Assembly: GCA_035342095.1 (NCBI GenBank)
Contig: DAOQWL010000033.1
Location: 1-60,076 of the forward strand
From: PLanc-01 sp035342095
GTDB taxonomy: Bacteria > Planctomycetota > Phycisphaerae > Sedimentisphaerales > Anaerobacaceae
Length of the DNA stretch: 60,076 nt
Reading direction: 5' to 3'
Positions 24,369 to 34,724 of the stretch are shown here, piece after piece. The notes below the pieces were generated by a model. It searched no databases. It had not been told where the DNA came from and worked only from the letters and a program-made list of their open reading frames with translations. Position 1 is the first letter of the stretch. Every line of letters starts with the position of its first letter. A program made the position numbers and the translations under genes.

Positions 24369-24470
24369 GGATGATTTGTGATTTACTATTTACGATTGGG
24401 TCGGCACACGGGGCGACAGTTCACACCCGGATCTGCACAAATAGTAAATCATAAATCGTAAATCGCAAAT
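24369..24470. repeat. AT-rich palindromic element (family A) before PTPS gene
   Basis: Left arm GATTTGTGATTTACTATTTA then CGATT; right arm ACAAATAGTAAATC, ATAAATCGTAAATCGCAAAT. The right arm ends 13 bases before the PTPS start codon, the gap holding ACCCAGGG. Middle of about 50 bases is GC-rich. Confidence 0.7.
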
Positions 24471-24483
24471 ACCCAGGGTTTGT

Positions 24484-25305
24484 ATGGTTCGCTTGGGCAG
24501 GCTGGTTCGGTTCTCGATCAATCCGTTCCTCGCGGAGGACAGCCCGGGATGCAATTCGTATGCGTCCAGACCCGCCGGCGAAGGGCTGACCATCTTCCTG
24601 GAGCTGGCGGTCGAGCTGGTCGGACCCGTCCAGGCGGATACCGGCCTGGTGGTCAATGTCAGCGAGATCGACCAGATCGCCCGCCGGTTCGTGGTGCCGG
24701 TCTTCGCCGGTCGGATTCGCGAGCACCTCGGTCGCGGCGAACACATGCCGCTTCGCGCGGTCCTGCGCGTGCTGCGCCTGGCCCACGAGCACCTGGCCGA
24801 CAAATTCGAGGACGCGCGGGTCGATCGGCTCTCGCTCAACCTGAATCCTTACAGGAAAGTCACGATGGATACCAAGGCCCCCGGCATGATGTACTTCAGC
24901 GAGAAGTTCGAGTTCGCCGCGACGCACAAGCTGTGGAACGACGCATTCTCCGAGCAGGAGAACTTCGCGGTCTTCGGCAAGTGTGCCAATCCGACCGGGC
25001 ATGGCCACAACTACATCGTCGAGGTCACGGTCTGCACGCCCGCCGACGGCCCGACGCTTCGGATCGGCGAATTCGAGCAGACTGTGGACTCTCGCCTGAT
25101 GCAGCTCGTGGACCACAAGAACCTGAATCTCGACGTGCCCGAGTTCCGGGATCGGATCGCGACCGTGGAGAACCTGGCGGTCTTCGCCTGGGAGCGGCTG
25201 TCCGACCAGTTCCATCCCGGCCGGCTCCACTGCGTCACAGTCTGGGAGTCCGACCGAACGTACTGCACCTACTATGGTCCGTCTGAGCCGGGTCAAGGGA
25301 TGTGA
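24484..25305 (+). CDS. Tandem 6-pyruvoyl-tetrahydropterin synthase/QueD-like enzyme
   Basis: 273-residue protein with two PTPS-like halves. The C-terminal half (from about residue 139) keeps the family core: FEFAATHKLWN with a zinc histidine, CANPTGHGHNYIVEV with the other two zinc histidines and the catalytic cysteine, VDHKNLN and ENLAVFAWERL. The N-terminal half (VRFSINPFLAED through DRLSLNLNPYRKV) follows the same strand-helix plan but lacks the zinc histidines, so it is probably structural. It would act on dihydroneopterin triphosphate supplied by the adjacent folE, giving 6-carboxy- or 6-pyruvoyl-tetrahydropterin; which product cannot be decided. AGGG lies before the ATG within a 13-base leader left by a palindromic element. 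Confidence 0.88.
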   Translation: MVRLGRLVRFSINPFLAEDSPGCNSYASRPAGEGLTIFLELAVELVGPVQADTGLVVNVSEIDQIARRFVVPVFAGRIREHLGRGEHMPLRAVLRVLRLAHEHLADKFEDARVDRLSLNLNPYRKVTMDTKAPGMMYFSEKFEFAATHKLWNDAFSEQENFAVFGKCANPTGHGHNYIVEVTVCTPADGPTLRIGEFEQTVDSRLMQLVDHKNLNLDVPEFRDRIATVENLAVFAWERLSDQFHPGRLHCVTVWESDRTYCTYYGPSEPGQGM

Positions 25306-25327
25306 CCTGTGATGGTGTCTTGCACGG

Positions 25328-25494
25328 TGGATCAGAGTAAATCCGAATATCGAAATCCGAAATCCGAAACAAATCCGAATAGGGGAATCCAAATGCTCGA
25401 AACGCTATCGCCGGATCGGCGGAACCGTTTCGAATTTTGGATTTCGGTCATTCGTGCTTGTTTCGGATTTCGAGTTTCGACATTCGGATTTCAT
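25328..25494. repeat. Palindromic element (family C) before RluA gene
   Basis: Left arm AATATCGAAATCCGAAATC then CGAAACAAATCCG; right arm TGTTTCGGATTTCGAG then TTTCGACATTCGGATTTC; about 165 bases in all. A second copy with the same arms forms the 5' coding part of the serine hydrolase gene (36897-37075). Here it is non-coding and ends 21 bases before the RluA start. Confidence 0.7.
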
Positions 25495-25515
25495 CTTCGT
25501 GAGGTGTGCTGACTG

Positions 25516-26163
25516 ATGTTCGACATCCTCTACGAAAACGCGGACCTGGTCGTCGTGAACAAGCCGGAAGGGCTGGCGGCCATTCCCGAGCAGAACCCCC
25601 AGGAGCCGTCGCTCTTCGAGAGGCTCTGCGCCGAGCGGGGCGAGACCCTCTTCATCGTGCACCGGATTGACAAGGACACCAGCGGCGTGATCCTCTTCGC
25701 ACGCAACGCAGACGCTCACCGGCGCCTGAACATGGAATTCGAGACCCGCAGGGCCCGCAAGGTGTACCTGGCCCTCGTGCATGGGGTCATCGCGGACGAC
25801 TGGGGCAAGATCGACAAGCCGCTGGCCCGCTTCGGCTCCGGCCGGGTCGGCGTCAACGCCCAGCGAGGAAAAACCTCTCTCACCGAGTACCAGGTCGTGC
25901 GTCGATCCCCCGCCCACACCCTCGTCGAAGCCTACCCCCGGACCGGCCGGCGGCACCAGATCCGCGTTCACCTCTACAGCATCGGCCACCCGATCGTCGG
26001 CGACCGGCTCTACGGCGAGTGGACCCTCCAGCAGGGGTATCCGCGCATGATGCTCCACGCGAAGACACTGACGATCCGCCCGCCTTCCGGCGGCGAGTTG
26101 ACGTTCGAAGCCCCTGTCCCCGAGTCGTTCACCGGTGTGCTCGATACGGTTTCCGGGGGGTGA
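25516..26163 (+). CDS. RluA-family pseudouridine synthase
   Basis: 215-residue pseudouridine synthase of the RluA family, converting uridine to pseudouridine in rRNA or tRNA. Motif I with the catalytic aspartate is HRIDKDTSGVILFAR (about residues 55-69); VVNKPEGLAAIP precedes it and GRRHQIRVHLYSIGHPIVGD follows. There is no S4 RNA-binding domain, and the protein is short, so it resembles the RluA/TruC subgroup; the target position cannot be read from sequence. GAGGTG lies upstream of the ATG. It ends the plus-strand run that starts with prfB. Confidence 0.92.
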   Translation: MFDILYENADLVVVNKPEGLAAIPEQNPQEPSLFERLCAERGETLFIVHRIDKDTSGVILFARNADAHRRLNMEFETRRARKVYLALVHGVIADDWGKIDKPLARFGSGRVGVNAQRGKTSLTEYQVVRRSPAHTLVEAYPRTGRRHQIRVHLYSIGHPIVGDRLYGEWTLQQGYPRMMLHAKTLTIRPPSGGELTFEAPVPESFTGVLDTVSGG

Positions 26164-26203
26164 TGGCCAGATCGCTCATGCCGCCGACCCGAAACGTTTC
26201 TTC

Positions 26204-26262
26204 GGTTGTCATTCCCGCGCGGAGCCTGCCCCCGACCTGATCGGGGGCGGGAATCCATGTGT
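26204..26262. repeat. Short palindromic repeat (ATTCCCGC...GCGGGAAT)
   Basis: GTCATTCCCGCGCGG and GGGGGCGGGAATCCATG flank CCTGCCCCCGACCTGATCG. A second copy with the same ends is at 47982-48011. It fills the gap between the convergent RluA and SGNH genes and could fold as a bidirectional terminator. Confidence 0.55.
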
Positions 26263-26273
26263 CCTGCGGAGGG

Positions 26274-27404
26274 TCATGGGCCCTTGTCTGCGATCTGAGC
26301 GAAGGCCGGCTGGTCGAGGATCTGTCGGGCCAGGAGCGCGTACCCTGCGCCGATGGGGTGACTGGCGTCCACGTACTGCTCGGCCGGCAGCGCCTGCGGG
26401 ACGAAGTGCGGGACCTCGTTCTTTTCGAGCCAGTCGGCAACCTGGGTCTTGATCGTGTTGTAGGTCGCGGCGTCCGCATCGTTGAGCATGTGCTCGTTGA
26501 ACGGCCCGACGAGGACGAAGACCCGATTGCCCTGGCTGTGGAGGAGGTCCAGTGCCCGGCGGAAGAACTGCCATTGCAGCGACGTGTCCAGCTCGACCCA
26601 GGCGAGGTCCTGTTTCTTGGCGCCCTTCTCGACCCACGTGCCCCCGGTGGGTTCGGGAACGCCGCCCAGCGCAGGCAGGCCGCGAGTCAGCGCCGCCAGC
26701 GGGCATTGGTACGGATGCTGGAGCGTCCAGTTCTGTACGTCCAGGCTCTCGTAATACGTGGTCCGCAGATGGGTGATCCAGTTGGCGAAGGGGATCGTCC
26801 GCCGCAGCGCGATTCGCGCACGCTGGGAGAACGGCGCCTTGTAGCAGGGAATCTTGACCGTGAACTGCGAGACCAGGTCCGAGTGGTTGAAGCGGAATTC
26901 CTTATCGGTCTGGAGGTCGTGTTTGACGGAAGTCATCCAGAGCGGGTTGAAGTGCAACAGGATGGTCTTGTCGCGCAGGCGCGGCGCATAGTATCGCAGC
27001 AGACCCTCCAACGCCGCGGGGTGCGTGCCGTCGAGGCCGAGGTTGGCGAAGCGCGCCTGGCCGGAGAACTCGTTGAGGTAGTGCGAAAGGGTCTTGTCCG
27101 GCGGGACGTAGTGGCCCCAGACGACGGAATCGCCGATCACGAGCGATTGTGACTTGCCGCACACGTCACGGCAGTACCGGCTGTAGAGCCAGTAATCGCT
27201 GCCCAGTTCATAGGGCATGCGGTAATCGGCGCCGGGCTCGAGTTTCTCGAATTGCTGCCAGGCGGTTGGGCCAAAGCCAATCAGCGTCAGCAGGACCGCA
27301 GCCACGATGAGCCAGTCCGCGCTCGAGAGCCGCAAGGCGTGCGAGCAATCGAACGGTGTGACTTCATTCTCTTCCACTGCACCTTCTCGATTCATCGTTG
27401 CCAT
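26274..27404 (-). CDS. SGNH/AlgJ-like membrane-anchored protein
   Basis: 376-residue protein with one N-terminal transmembrane helix (ADWLIVAAVLLTLIGFGPTAW) and a periplasmic SGNH-hydrolase-like domain: block I VIGDSVVWGHY (about residues 88-98) and block V YVDASHPIGAGYALLA near the C-terminus, supplying Ser and Asp/His. Proteins of this type work with MBOAT acyltransferases in O-acetylation of polysaccharides or cell wall, and an MBOAT gene lies immediately upstream on the same strand. The reaction here is inferred from that pairing. The start has only weak ribosome binding sequence; ATG 27395 is an alternative. Confidence 0.8.
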   Translation of the reverse strand: MATMNREGAVEENEVTPFDCSHALRLSSADWLIVAAVLLTLIGFGPTAWQQFEKLEPGADYRMPYELGSDYWLYSRYCRDVCGKSQSLVIGDSVVWGHYVPPDKTLSHYLNEFSGQARFANLGLDGTHPAALEGLLRYYAPRLRDKTILLHFNPLWMTSVKHDLQTDKEFRFNHSDLVSQFTVKIPCYKAPFSQRARIALRRTIPFANWITHLRTTYYESLDVQNWTLQHPYQCPLAALTRGLPALGGVPEPTGGTWVEKGAKKQDLAWVELDTSLQWQFFRRALDLLHSQGNRVFVLVGPFNEHMLNDADAATYNTIKTQVADWLEKNEVPHFVPQALPAEQYVDASHPIGAGYALLARQILDQPAFAQIADKGP

Positions 27405-27433
27405 CGTTCACACCACCAAACCCAGATGGTCCC

Positions 27434-27525
27434 GCTCGTAGTGACGCCGTAAGGCGTTATCCTCCATGTTCCTGAAGATATGCCCTCACGGGCACACTAC
27501 GAACCTCGATTCCGCCGGGGTTTCC
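27434..27525. repeat. Dispersed palindromic repeat (GTGACGCCGTAAGGCGTTA)
   Basis: CGTAGTGACGCCGTAAGGCG then TTATCCTCCATGTTCCTGAA and GATATGCCCTCACGGGC. Related copies: 31003-31060 (GAGTGACGCCGGAAGGCG) and 59063-59090 (TAGTGACGCCGTAAGGCG). It occupies the gap between the MBOAT and SGNH genes, which otherwise holds no gene. Confidence 0.65.
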
Positions 27526-27531
27526 TCGACA

Positions 27532-28908
27532 TCAGAATTGCATATAAATGAACGGCTGGCCCTGGGCCGGCACGTTCAGCACCATGTACGCGAGCAACAG
27601 GATCATCAGGATGATCCGCACGAGCCGAATCTCCAGGATCGCGCGAAGCCGGGATTCGAACAGGAATTCGTAACACCACACGCCGGCGATCAACAGGAGC
27701 ATCAGCAGCGGGCAATTCGGGTTCGCCCAGCCGGAGGTGAAGATCCTCGCGACAATCGTCCAGGCGTCGCCGATACTGCCGGCTCGGAAGAAGATCCACG
27801 CGAACGTCACCAGCACGAAGACGAAGAGCTGCTTGACGAGGGTCGGCAGCCTGCGGACATAAAATGGCGTCCGCTCCAGCTCGCGGGTCGCGAAGTTGCC
27901 GAGGGCGTGCATCGCCCCCCAGAGCACGAAGGTCCAGGCGGCGCCGTGCCAGAGGCCCGACAGGACCATCGTGATGAAGAGATTCCGGTAGGTCGCGAAC
28001 TTGCCCTTGCGATTGCCGCCCAGCGGGATGTAGACGTAGTCGCGGAACCACGAGGACAAGCTGATGTGCCACCGCCTCCAGAAGTCGCCCATGCTGATCG
28101 CGAGATACGGATTGTTGAAGTTGAGCATGAGTCGGATGCCCATCATCCGTGCGATGCCGCGCGCCATGTCCGTGTAGCCGCTGAAGTCGAAGTAGATCTG
28201 CCAGGCGTACAGGAACGTCGCCAGCAGCAGGGCGGGCGACTGGAATTCCCCCGGCGCCGCGTAGACCTTGGCGACGTAGATCGCCAGGTAGTCGGCCAAC
28301 GCGACCTTCTTGAAGTATCCGACGACGAAGATGGACAGGCCGTCGGTGAAATCCCGCAGGGTGACCCGGCCCTCGCCGTGCAGTTGCGGCAGCAGGTGGT
28401 TGGCCCGCTCGATGGGACCCGCCAGCAGTCGCGGGAAGAATGAGACGAAGGCCGCGTACGCGAGGAAGCTCTTCTCCCGCTGCGTCGTGCCGCGATAGAC
28501 GTCGATGGAGTAGCCGATGGATTGCAGGAGAAAGAACGACAGACCCGCCGGCAACAGGAAGCTCGGCGCCGGGATCGCGTACGATACGTGCAGCGACGAG
28601 AGCAGGAGGTTGACGTTCTCTGCGACGAAGCCCGCGTACTTGAAGAACCCCAGCACGGCCACGTCGTTCACGATGCTCAGGGTCAGCCACGCGCGCTTGC
28701 GAGAGCCCTTCTCGATTCGCCCGGCGACGAAGTAGTCCACGACCGTCGCGTAGGCCAGCGGGATCAGGTACAGCGGACTGAGCCAGGCGTAGAAGACGTA
28801 GGAACTGGCGAGCAGCCAGGGCAGGCGGAGCCGGGTCCCTTTGACGAGCAGGTATCCGCCGTAGACGAGTGTGAAGAATATGAAGAAAGGCAGGGTTTGG
28901 AAGAGCAT
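27532..28908 (-). CDS. MBOAT-family O-acyltransferase (AlgI-like)
   Basis: 458-residue polytopic membrane protein of the MBOAT family, resembling AlgI. These move acyl groups, usually acetyl, across the membrane onto polysaccharides or other acceptors. Typical segments are visible: MLFQTLPFFIFFTLVYGGYL at the N-terminus, LLPAGLSFFLLQSIGYSIDV, FFPRLLAGPIERA, GYTDMARGIARMMG, NFNNPYLAISMGDFWRRWHI with the conserved tryptophan/arginine region, and SGLWHGAAWTFVLWG with the catalytic-type histidine. The start at 28908 is where homology begins, seven bases after the stop of the deacetylase gene. It is followed by the SGNH partner, so the pair is likely an O-acetylation system. Confidence 0.93.
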   Translation of the reverse strand: MLFQTLPFFIFFTLVYGGYLLVKGTRLRLPWLLASSYVFYAWLSPLYLIPLAYATVVDYFVAGRIEKGSRKRAWLTLSIVNDVAVLGFFKYAGFVAENVNLLLSSLHVSYAIPAPSFLLPAGLSFFLLQSIGYSIDVYRGTTQREKSFLAYAAFVSFFPRLLAGPIERANHLLPQLHGEGRVTLRDFTDGLSIFVVGYFKKVALADYLAIYVAKVYAAPGEFQSPALLLATFLYAWQIYFDFSGYTDMARGIARMMGIRLMLNFNNPYLAISMGDFWRRWHISLSSWFRDYVYIPLGGNRKGKFATYRNLFITMVLSGLWHGAAWTFVLWGAMHALGNFATRELERTPFYVRRLPTLVKQLFVFVLVTFAWIFFRAGSIGDAWTIVARIFTSGWANPNCPLLMLLLIAGVWCYEFLFESRLRAILEIRLVRIILMILLLAYMVLNVPAQGQPFIYMQF

Positions 28909-28915
28909 TCGATTG

Positions 28916-30877
<1,962 letters not shown>

Positions 30878-30929
30878 TGGCACCGTTCTCTTTCTTGTCG
30901 GGTGTGCCGGGCACACCGCTTCCACCGCG

Positions 30930-31245
30930 ATCTTTCGGACGACCAGTGATTATACGTTGGTCCGCCCAAGGTCTCAACCGGAATTGGAACGGCCTGCGCT
31001 GGTTCGGAGTGACGCCGGAAGGCGTTGTCTTCCGGGCCCTTGAAGATGCGCCCTGTTTGTTCGCGGCCCGAGGTTGCCTGGGAACGTGGTGTTCGGTACA
31101 ATCTCGTGCGGATTGTGCTGGGCAAAAGTCGCGGGCACCGTTTGGAGTTCCGCCTTCAGGCGGGTGAAGACCGCGTAAACGCGGAACTCCGAACAGGCCA
31201 TACGGCGATAGGCTGCCCACCGAATCAATGTGGACGGCGTACTAC
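30930..31245. repeat. Repeat-rich intergenic region
   Basis: About 380 bases between the divergent FGE and lipoprotein genes. It holds a GTGACGCCGGAAGGCG repeat (31009-31060), a palindrome whose arms are GTTTGGAGTTCCGCCTTC with AGGCGG (31139-31165) and CGCGTAAACGCGGAACTCCG (31172-31195), and a GTGGACGGCGTACTACG end (31230-31246) shared with elements at 47767-47900 and 60013. No gene is seen. Confidence 0.6.
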
Positions 31246-31259
31246 GAAGGTCGAACAGG

Positions 31260-31832
31260 ATGAATCGAAGGATCGAGATTCTGTGGTGTGCAGCTCTGGC
31301 GGGGGCGGTGTTGTCGCTGGGATGCGCCGCGCCCGACAAGGCCTCCGGGCCGGCTCGTCTGGCCTGTCCGCAAGGCGTTACTACCGCCCAAGTCATGGAA
31401 GCGGCCCACAAGGTCCTGGCGGACATGCATTTTGCCATCGAGAAGCTGGACCCCGAACACGGCGTGGTTCGGACCCGACCCCTGCGGGCGGGCCAGTTCT
31501 TCGAGGTCTGGCAGTGCGACAACGTCGGCGGCTACAGTGCCGCCGAGGCCAACGTCCAGTCGATCCGCAGGACAGTCGAGCTGCGAGCGACCGCCCAGGC
31601 CGACGGCCCGCAGATCGAGTGCGAAGCGCGGGTCCAGCGTCTGGCGCTGCCGGGCAACGAGGTCGCCGGTGTGTCGCAGGCCTACCTGATGCACACCCGC
31701 AGCCAGGCCACTCTCCTGGGTTTCGAGGTCAGCCCGCAACAGCGGCAGGGCATGGCTTGGATCGATCTGGGGACCGATCCCGACCTCGCGGCCGAGATCG
31801 TCAAACGCATCGAACGCAAGCTCCAGCATTGA
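31260..31832 (+). CDS. Secreted lipoprotein, DUF3568-like, unknown function
   Basis: 190-residue exported protein. Signal peptide with lipobox: WCAALAGAVLSLGC. The mature part contains a beta-rich domain (MHFAIEKLDPEHGVVRTRPL, then VQSIRRTVELRATAQ and QIECEARVQRLALPGN) resembling small periplasmic lipoproteins of the DUF3568/ABC-type component style, but I cannot name the family with certainty. The ATG at 31260 has an AACAGG nearby; the longer frame from 31230 begins in a repeat. It precedes galE on the same strand but is separated by a palindromic element. Confidence 0.7.
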   Translation: MNRRIEILWCAALAGAVLSLGCAAPDKASGPARLACPQGVTTAQVMEAAHKVLADMHFAIEKLDPEHGVVRTRPLRAGQFFEVWQCDNVGGYSAAEANVQSIRRTVELRATAQADGPQIECEARVQRLALPGNEVAGVSQAYLMHTRSQATLLGFEVSPQQRQGMAWIDLGTDPDLAAEIVKRIERKLQH

Positions 31833-31922
31833 CGATTTGCCATTTACGATTTACCATTTGACGCCATGCGCCTTGCATCGTGCGCGGCGCAGCTTCAAAT
31901 CGTAAATAGTAAATCGTAAATT
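31833..31922. repeat. AT-rich palindromic element (family A) before galE
   Basis: Left arm GACGATTTGCCATTTACG then ATTTACCATTTG; right arm TTCAAATCGTAAATAG then TAAATCGTAAATT; GC-rich middle with GTGCGCGGCGCA. It begins right at the upstream stop codon and ends 15 bases before the galE ATG. Confidence 0.7.
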
Positions 31923-31937
31923 GTGAGTGGAAAATCC

Positions 31938-32921
31938 ATGCGGGTTCTTGTCTGCGGCGGCGCCGGGTATATCGGGAGCAACATGACGGCCCTGCTCATG
32001 GCGCACGGCCATGAGCCTGTCGTCTTCGACAACTTCAGCAAAGGTCACCGTTCCGCGGTCCAGGGGGCTCAAGTCGTCACGGGCGACCTGGGCGACTACC
32101 AGGGTCTCATCCGAGTCCTCCGGGATCGCCAGATCGAGGCGGTGATGCACTTCGCTGCCTCCATCGAGGTGGGCGAGTCGGTGCAGGAGCCGCTGCGGTA
32201 CTACCGCAACAACCTCTCGAACACGCAGAACCTGCTCTCGGCCATGGAGGCCGCAGGCGTCGGGAAGTTCGTCTTCAGCAGCACCGCTGCGGTCTACGGG
32301 ATGCCCGAGAAGGTCCCGATCACCGAGGACGCACCGAAACAGCCGATCAACCCCTACGGGGAGACGAAGCTGGCGGTCGAGCGGATGTGTCACTACCAAG
32401 TCCAGACCGGTCGGCTGCGGTTCGCCGCCCTCCGCTACTTCAACGCCTGCGGCGCGGGCGACGACGGCCGACGAGGCGAGGACCACCGCCCGGAGTCTCA
32501 CCTGATCCCGCTGATTATCCAGGCCGCAATGGGCAAACGGGCCGACATCAAGGTCTATGGCACGGACTACCCCACCCCCGACGGCACCTGCATCCGCGAC
32601 TACATCCACATCGACGACCTGTGCCGGGCGCACCTGCTGGCCCTCGACCGGCTCGAAACGTGCATGGAGATGGCCTACAACCTGGGCAACGGCCAGGGCT
32701 ATTCGGTCCGCCAGGTGATCGAGACGGTCCGGCGGGTCTCCGGCCGGGACTTCAAGGTCGTCGAGACCACCCGCCGGCCGGGCGATCCCGCGGTTCTAAC
32801 CTCCGATGCGACCAAGGCCAGGGTGGAACTCGGCTGGCAGCCGCAGAAGCCCGCCCTCGAAGACATGGTCGAAACCGCCTGGAAATGGCACACCGAACAT
32901 CCCGACGGGTATGAGGATTGA
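31938..32921 (+). CDS. galE: UDP-glucose 4-epimerase
   Basis: 327-residue short-chain dehydrogenase of the extended type that interconverts UDP-glucose and UDP-galactose. The NAD-binding GGAGYIGS opens the protein, SSTAAVYG supplies the catalytic serine region, YGETK the catalytic Tyr and Lys, and RYFNACGA, RDYIHIDDL and YNLGNGQGYSV follow in the family's order. The start at 31938 is chosen over the GTG at 31923, which lies at the edge of the palindromic element. Hexokinase follows 90 bases downstream, giving a sugar-activation pair, again with a palindromic element between them. Confidence 0.95.
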   Translation: MRVLVCGGAGYIGSNMTALLMAHGHEPVVFDNFSKGHRSAVQGAQVVTGDLGDYQGLIRVLRDRQIEAVMHFAASIEVGESVQEPLRYYRNNLSNTQNLLSAMEAAGVGKFVFSSTAAVYGMPEKVPITEDAPKQPINPYGETKLAVERMCHYQVQTGRLRFAALRYFNACGAGDDGRRGEDHRPESHLIPLIIQAAMGKRADIKVYGTDYPTPDGTCIRDYIHIDDLCRAHLLALDRLETCMEMAYNLGNGQGYSVRQVIETVRRVSGRDFKVVETTRRPGDPAVLTSDATKARVELGWQPQKPALEDMVETAWKWHTEHPDGYED

Positions 32922-33020
32922 CGATTTACGATTGACGATCTACTATTTGAGTGCCGCGGCGCGCGTCCGATTCATCAGGCGCGGCGCAAAATCGTACATA
33001 GTAAACCGTAAATGGCAAAT
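32920..33020. repeat. AT-rich palindromic element (family A) before hexokinase
   Basis: Left arm GACGATTTACGATTGACG then ATCTACTATTTGAG; right arm AAAATCGTACATAGTAAACC then GTAAATGGCAAAT; middle rich in GCGCGGCGCA. It starts at the galE stop and ends 15 bases before the GTG at 33036. Confidence 0.7.
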
Positions 33021-33035
33021 GACGAGGGTTGGGCA

Positions 33036-34349
33036 GTGAAAGATGCACGGGGCCGGGCCAAGGCGTTTCTCAGCGAACAGGGCATGTACCATGGGGACAT
33101 CCAGATCCAGGAGACGTGCGACGCCTTCCTGAGCGAGATGGACAAGGGCCTCGCGGGCAAGAAAGGCTCGCTGGCCATGCTGCCCACCTACATCGGGACC
33201 GAGCGAGCCTTGTCCCGCAACGAGCCGGTGATTGTCATGGACGCGGGCGGGACGAACTTCCGCATCGCGACCGTCACGTTCCGCGAGGTGGGCGAGCCGG
33301 AGATCGCGGACTTCAAGGTCTTCCCCATGCCCGGCATCACCGCCCAGGTCGGCAAGGACGAGTTCTTCGGGACTATGGCGGGATACGTCAAAGGCATTGC
33401 GACCAAGAGTCCCAGCGTGGGCTTCTGCTTCTCGTACCCCATCGAGATGTTCCCCAGCAAGGACGGGCGGGCGCTGTACTTCTCGAAGGAGATCAAGGCC
33501 CCCGAAGCCGCAGGCCAGATGATCGGCGAGAACATGGTCAAGGCCCTGGTCAAGCTGGGCGTCTCGCAGGACAAGCACTTCGTCCTGCTCAACGACACGG
33601 TCGCCACGCTGCTGGCGGGCCGCGCGGAGACCAGCGGCCGGCGGTTCGACAGCTACATCGGCTTCATCCTCGGGACCGGCACCAACACCGCTTACATCGA
33701 GCTCAACAGCAACATCGGCAAAGCGAAGGACCTGGAGCTCGACGGCAGCCAGATCATCAACGTGGAATCGGGCGGGTTCGGCAAGGCCCCGCGCGGGCGG
33801 ATCGACAAGAAGTTCGACGCCGCATCGGTCTGTCCGGGCGTCAACACGTTCGAGAAGATGATCTCCGGCGCGTATATTGGGCCGCTGTGCCTGGCGACGG
33901 TTCAGGCCGCCGCGACCAAGGGTCTGTTCTCGAAAACGACTGCCGCATCGGTGGCGGGCATCGAAGCCGCCACGACCAAGGACATCAGCAACTTCCTGAG
34001 CCGCCCGGAAGGCGGGGACAACCCGATCTCGGCTGCCCTGGTCAATGCCGCGGACGACGAGATCGTCACGGTGTACCACCTCGTGGACGCCCTGGTCGAG
34101 CGGGCGGCCAAGCTGACCGCCGCGAACCTGTCGTCGGCGGCGCTCAAGTCGGGAAAGGGCCGCAACCCCTGCCGGCCCGTCTGCATCGTCGCCGAGGGAA
34201 CGACCTTCTACCGTCTCAAGTCCCTCCGCCAGAAGATCGAACGGTACTTGACACAATACCTGGTCGAGCGCAAGCACGTCTACTACGAGATTGTGAGCAT
34301 CGACAACGCCACGCTGATCGGCGCCGCCATCGCGGGTCTGACGAACTGA
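33036..34349 (+). CDS. Eukaryotic-type hexokinase
   Basis: 437-residue hexokinase with both Pfam hexokinase domains, phosphorylating glucose or related hexoses with ATP. The phosphate-1 loop is VMDAGGTNFRIATV, the sugar-binding part includes GFCFSYPIE and LNDTVATLLAG (catalytic Asp), and GFILGTGTNTAYIE the later glycine loop. This family is common in eukaryotes and rare among bacteria, where ROK or GlcK glucokinases dominate. GTG 33036 is favoured because GAGGG lies seven bases upstream; ATG 33012 lies within the palindromic element. A GKRP/MurQ-like double-SIS protein is encoded 2.7 kb away, which is suggestive because GKRP regulates glucokinase in animals. Confidence 0.92.
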   Translation: MKDARGRAKAFLSEQGMYHGDIQIQETCDAFLSEMDKGLAGKKGSLAMLPTYIGTERALSRNEPVIVMDAGGTNFRIATVTFREVGEPEIADFKVFPMPGITAQVGKDEFFGTMAGYVKGIATKSPSVGFCFSYPIEMFPSKDGRALYFSKEIKAPEAAGQMIGENMVKALVKLGVSQDKHFVLLNDTVATLLAGRAETSGRRFDSYIGFILGTGTNTAYIELNSNIGKAKDLELDGSQIINVESGGFGKAPRGRIDKKFDAASVCPGVNTFEKMISGAYIGPLCLATVQAAATKGLFSKTTAASVAGIEAATTKDISNFLSRPEGGDNPISAALVNAADDEIVTVYHLVDALVERAAKLTAANLSSAALKSGKGRNPCRPVCIVAEGTTFYRLKSLRQKIERYLTQYLVERKHVYYEIVSIDNATLIGAAIAGLTN

Positions 34350-34724
34350 GCGAAGAAGGACGGCATTCAACGCGCCCTGGGGTCCGGCTTCCACGTCAAA
34401 TCGTCAATCATCAATCATCGATGGCAACGGCTTCCCACCACAGGCGAGGACAGTCCTTGCCTTCGTCGATCCAGCAGATGTCGTCGGTGTCATCCGCCGG
34501 CTTGCCTGATGAATTTCGACAGACGAGTTCGGTAGCGTGTGCCACCGCTTTGGCGGGCTTCGTGCGCCTGGTTCGGAGTTCCTTGAGGGGACCGGAATGC
34601 AGCCCAGCCGCCCCCCGCTGGGATGGCGAATTCACTTGGCAAGCGCAACACGCGGATGTGCGACGAATCAGCGCGATGTTTCCACGCGGCCGCAGGTCGC
34701 CTCAGAAAATGGTGGAAGTCGAGC
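34350..34724. other. Gene-free spacer with repeat fragments
   Basis: Between the convergent hexokinase and methyltransferase genes. It contains a short family-B arm (CGTCAATCATCAATCATCG, near 34395-34422) and, from 34625 to about 34682, a block (GGCGAATTCACTTGGCAAG, then CGCAACACGCGGATGTGCG) that is shared with the inverted-repeat element at 50084-50283. No gene is supported; the open frames here are low-complexity or antisense. Confidence 0.6.
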
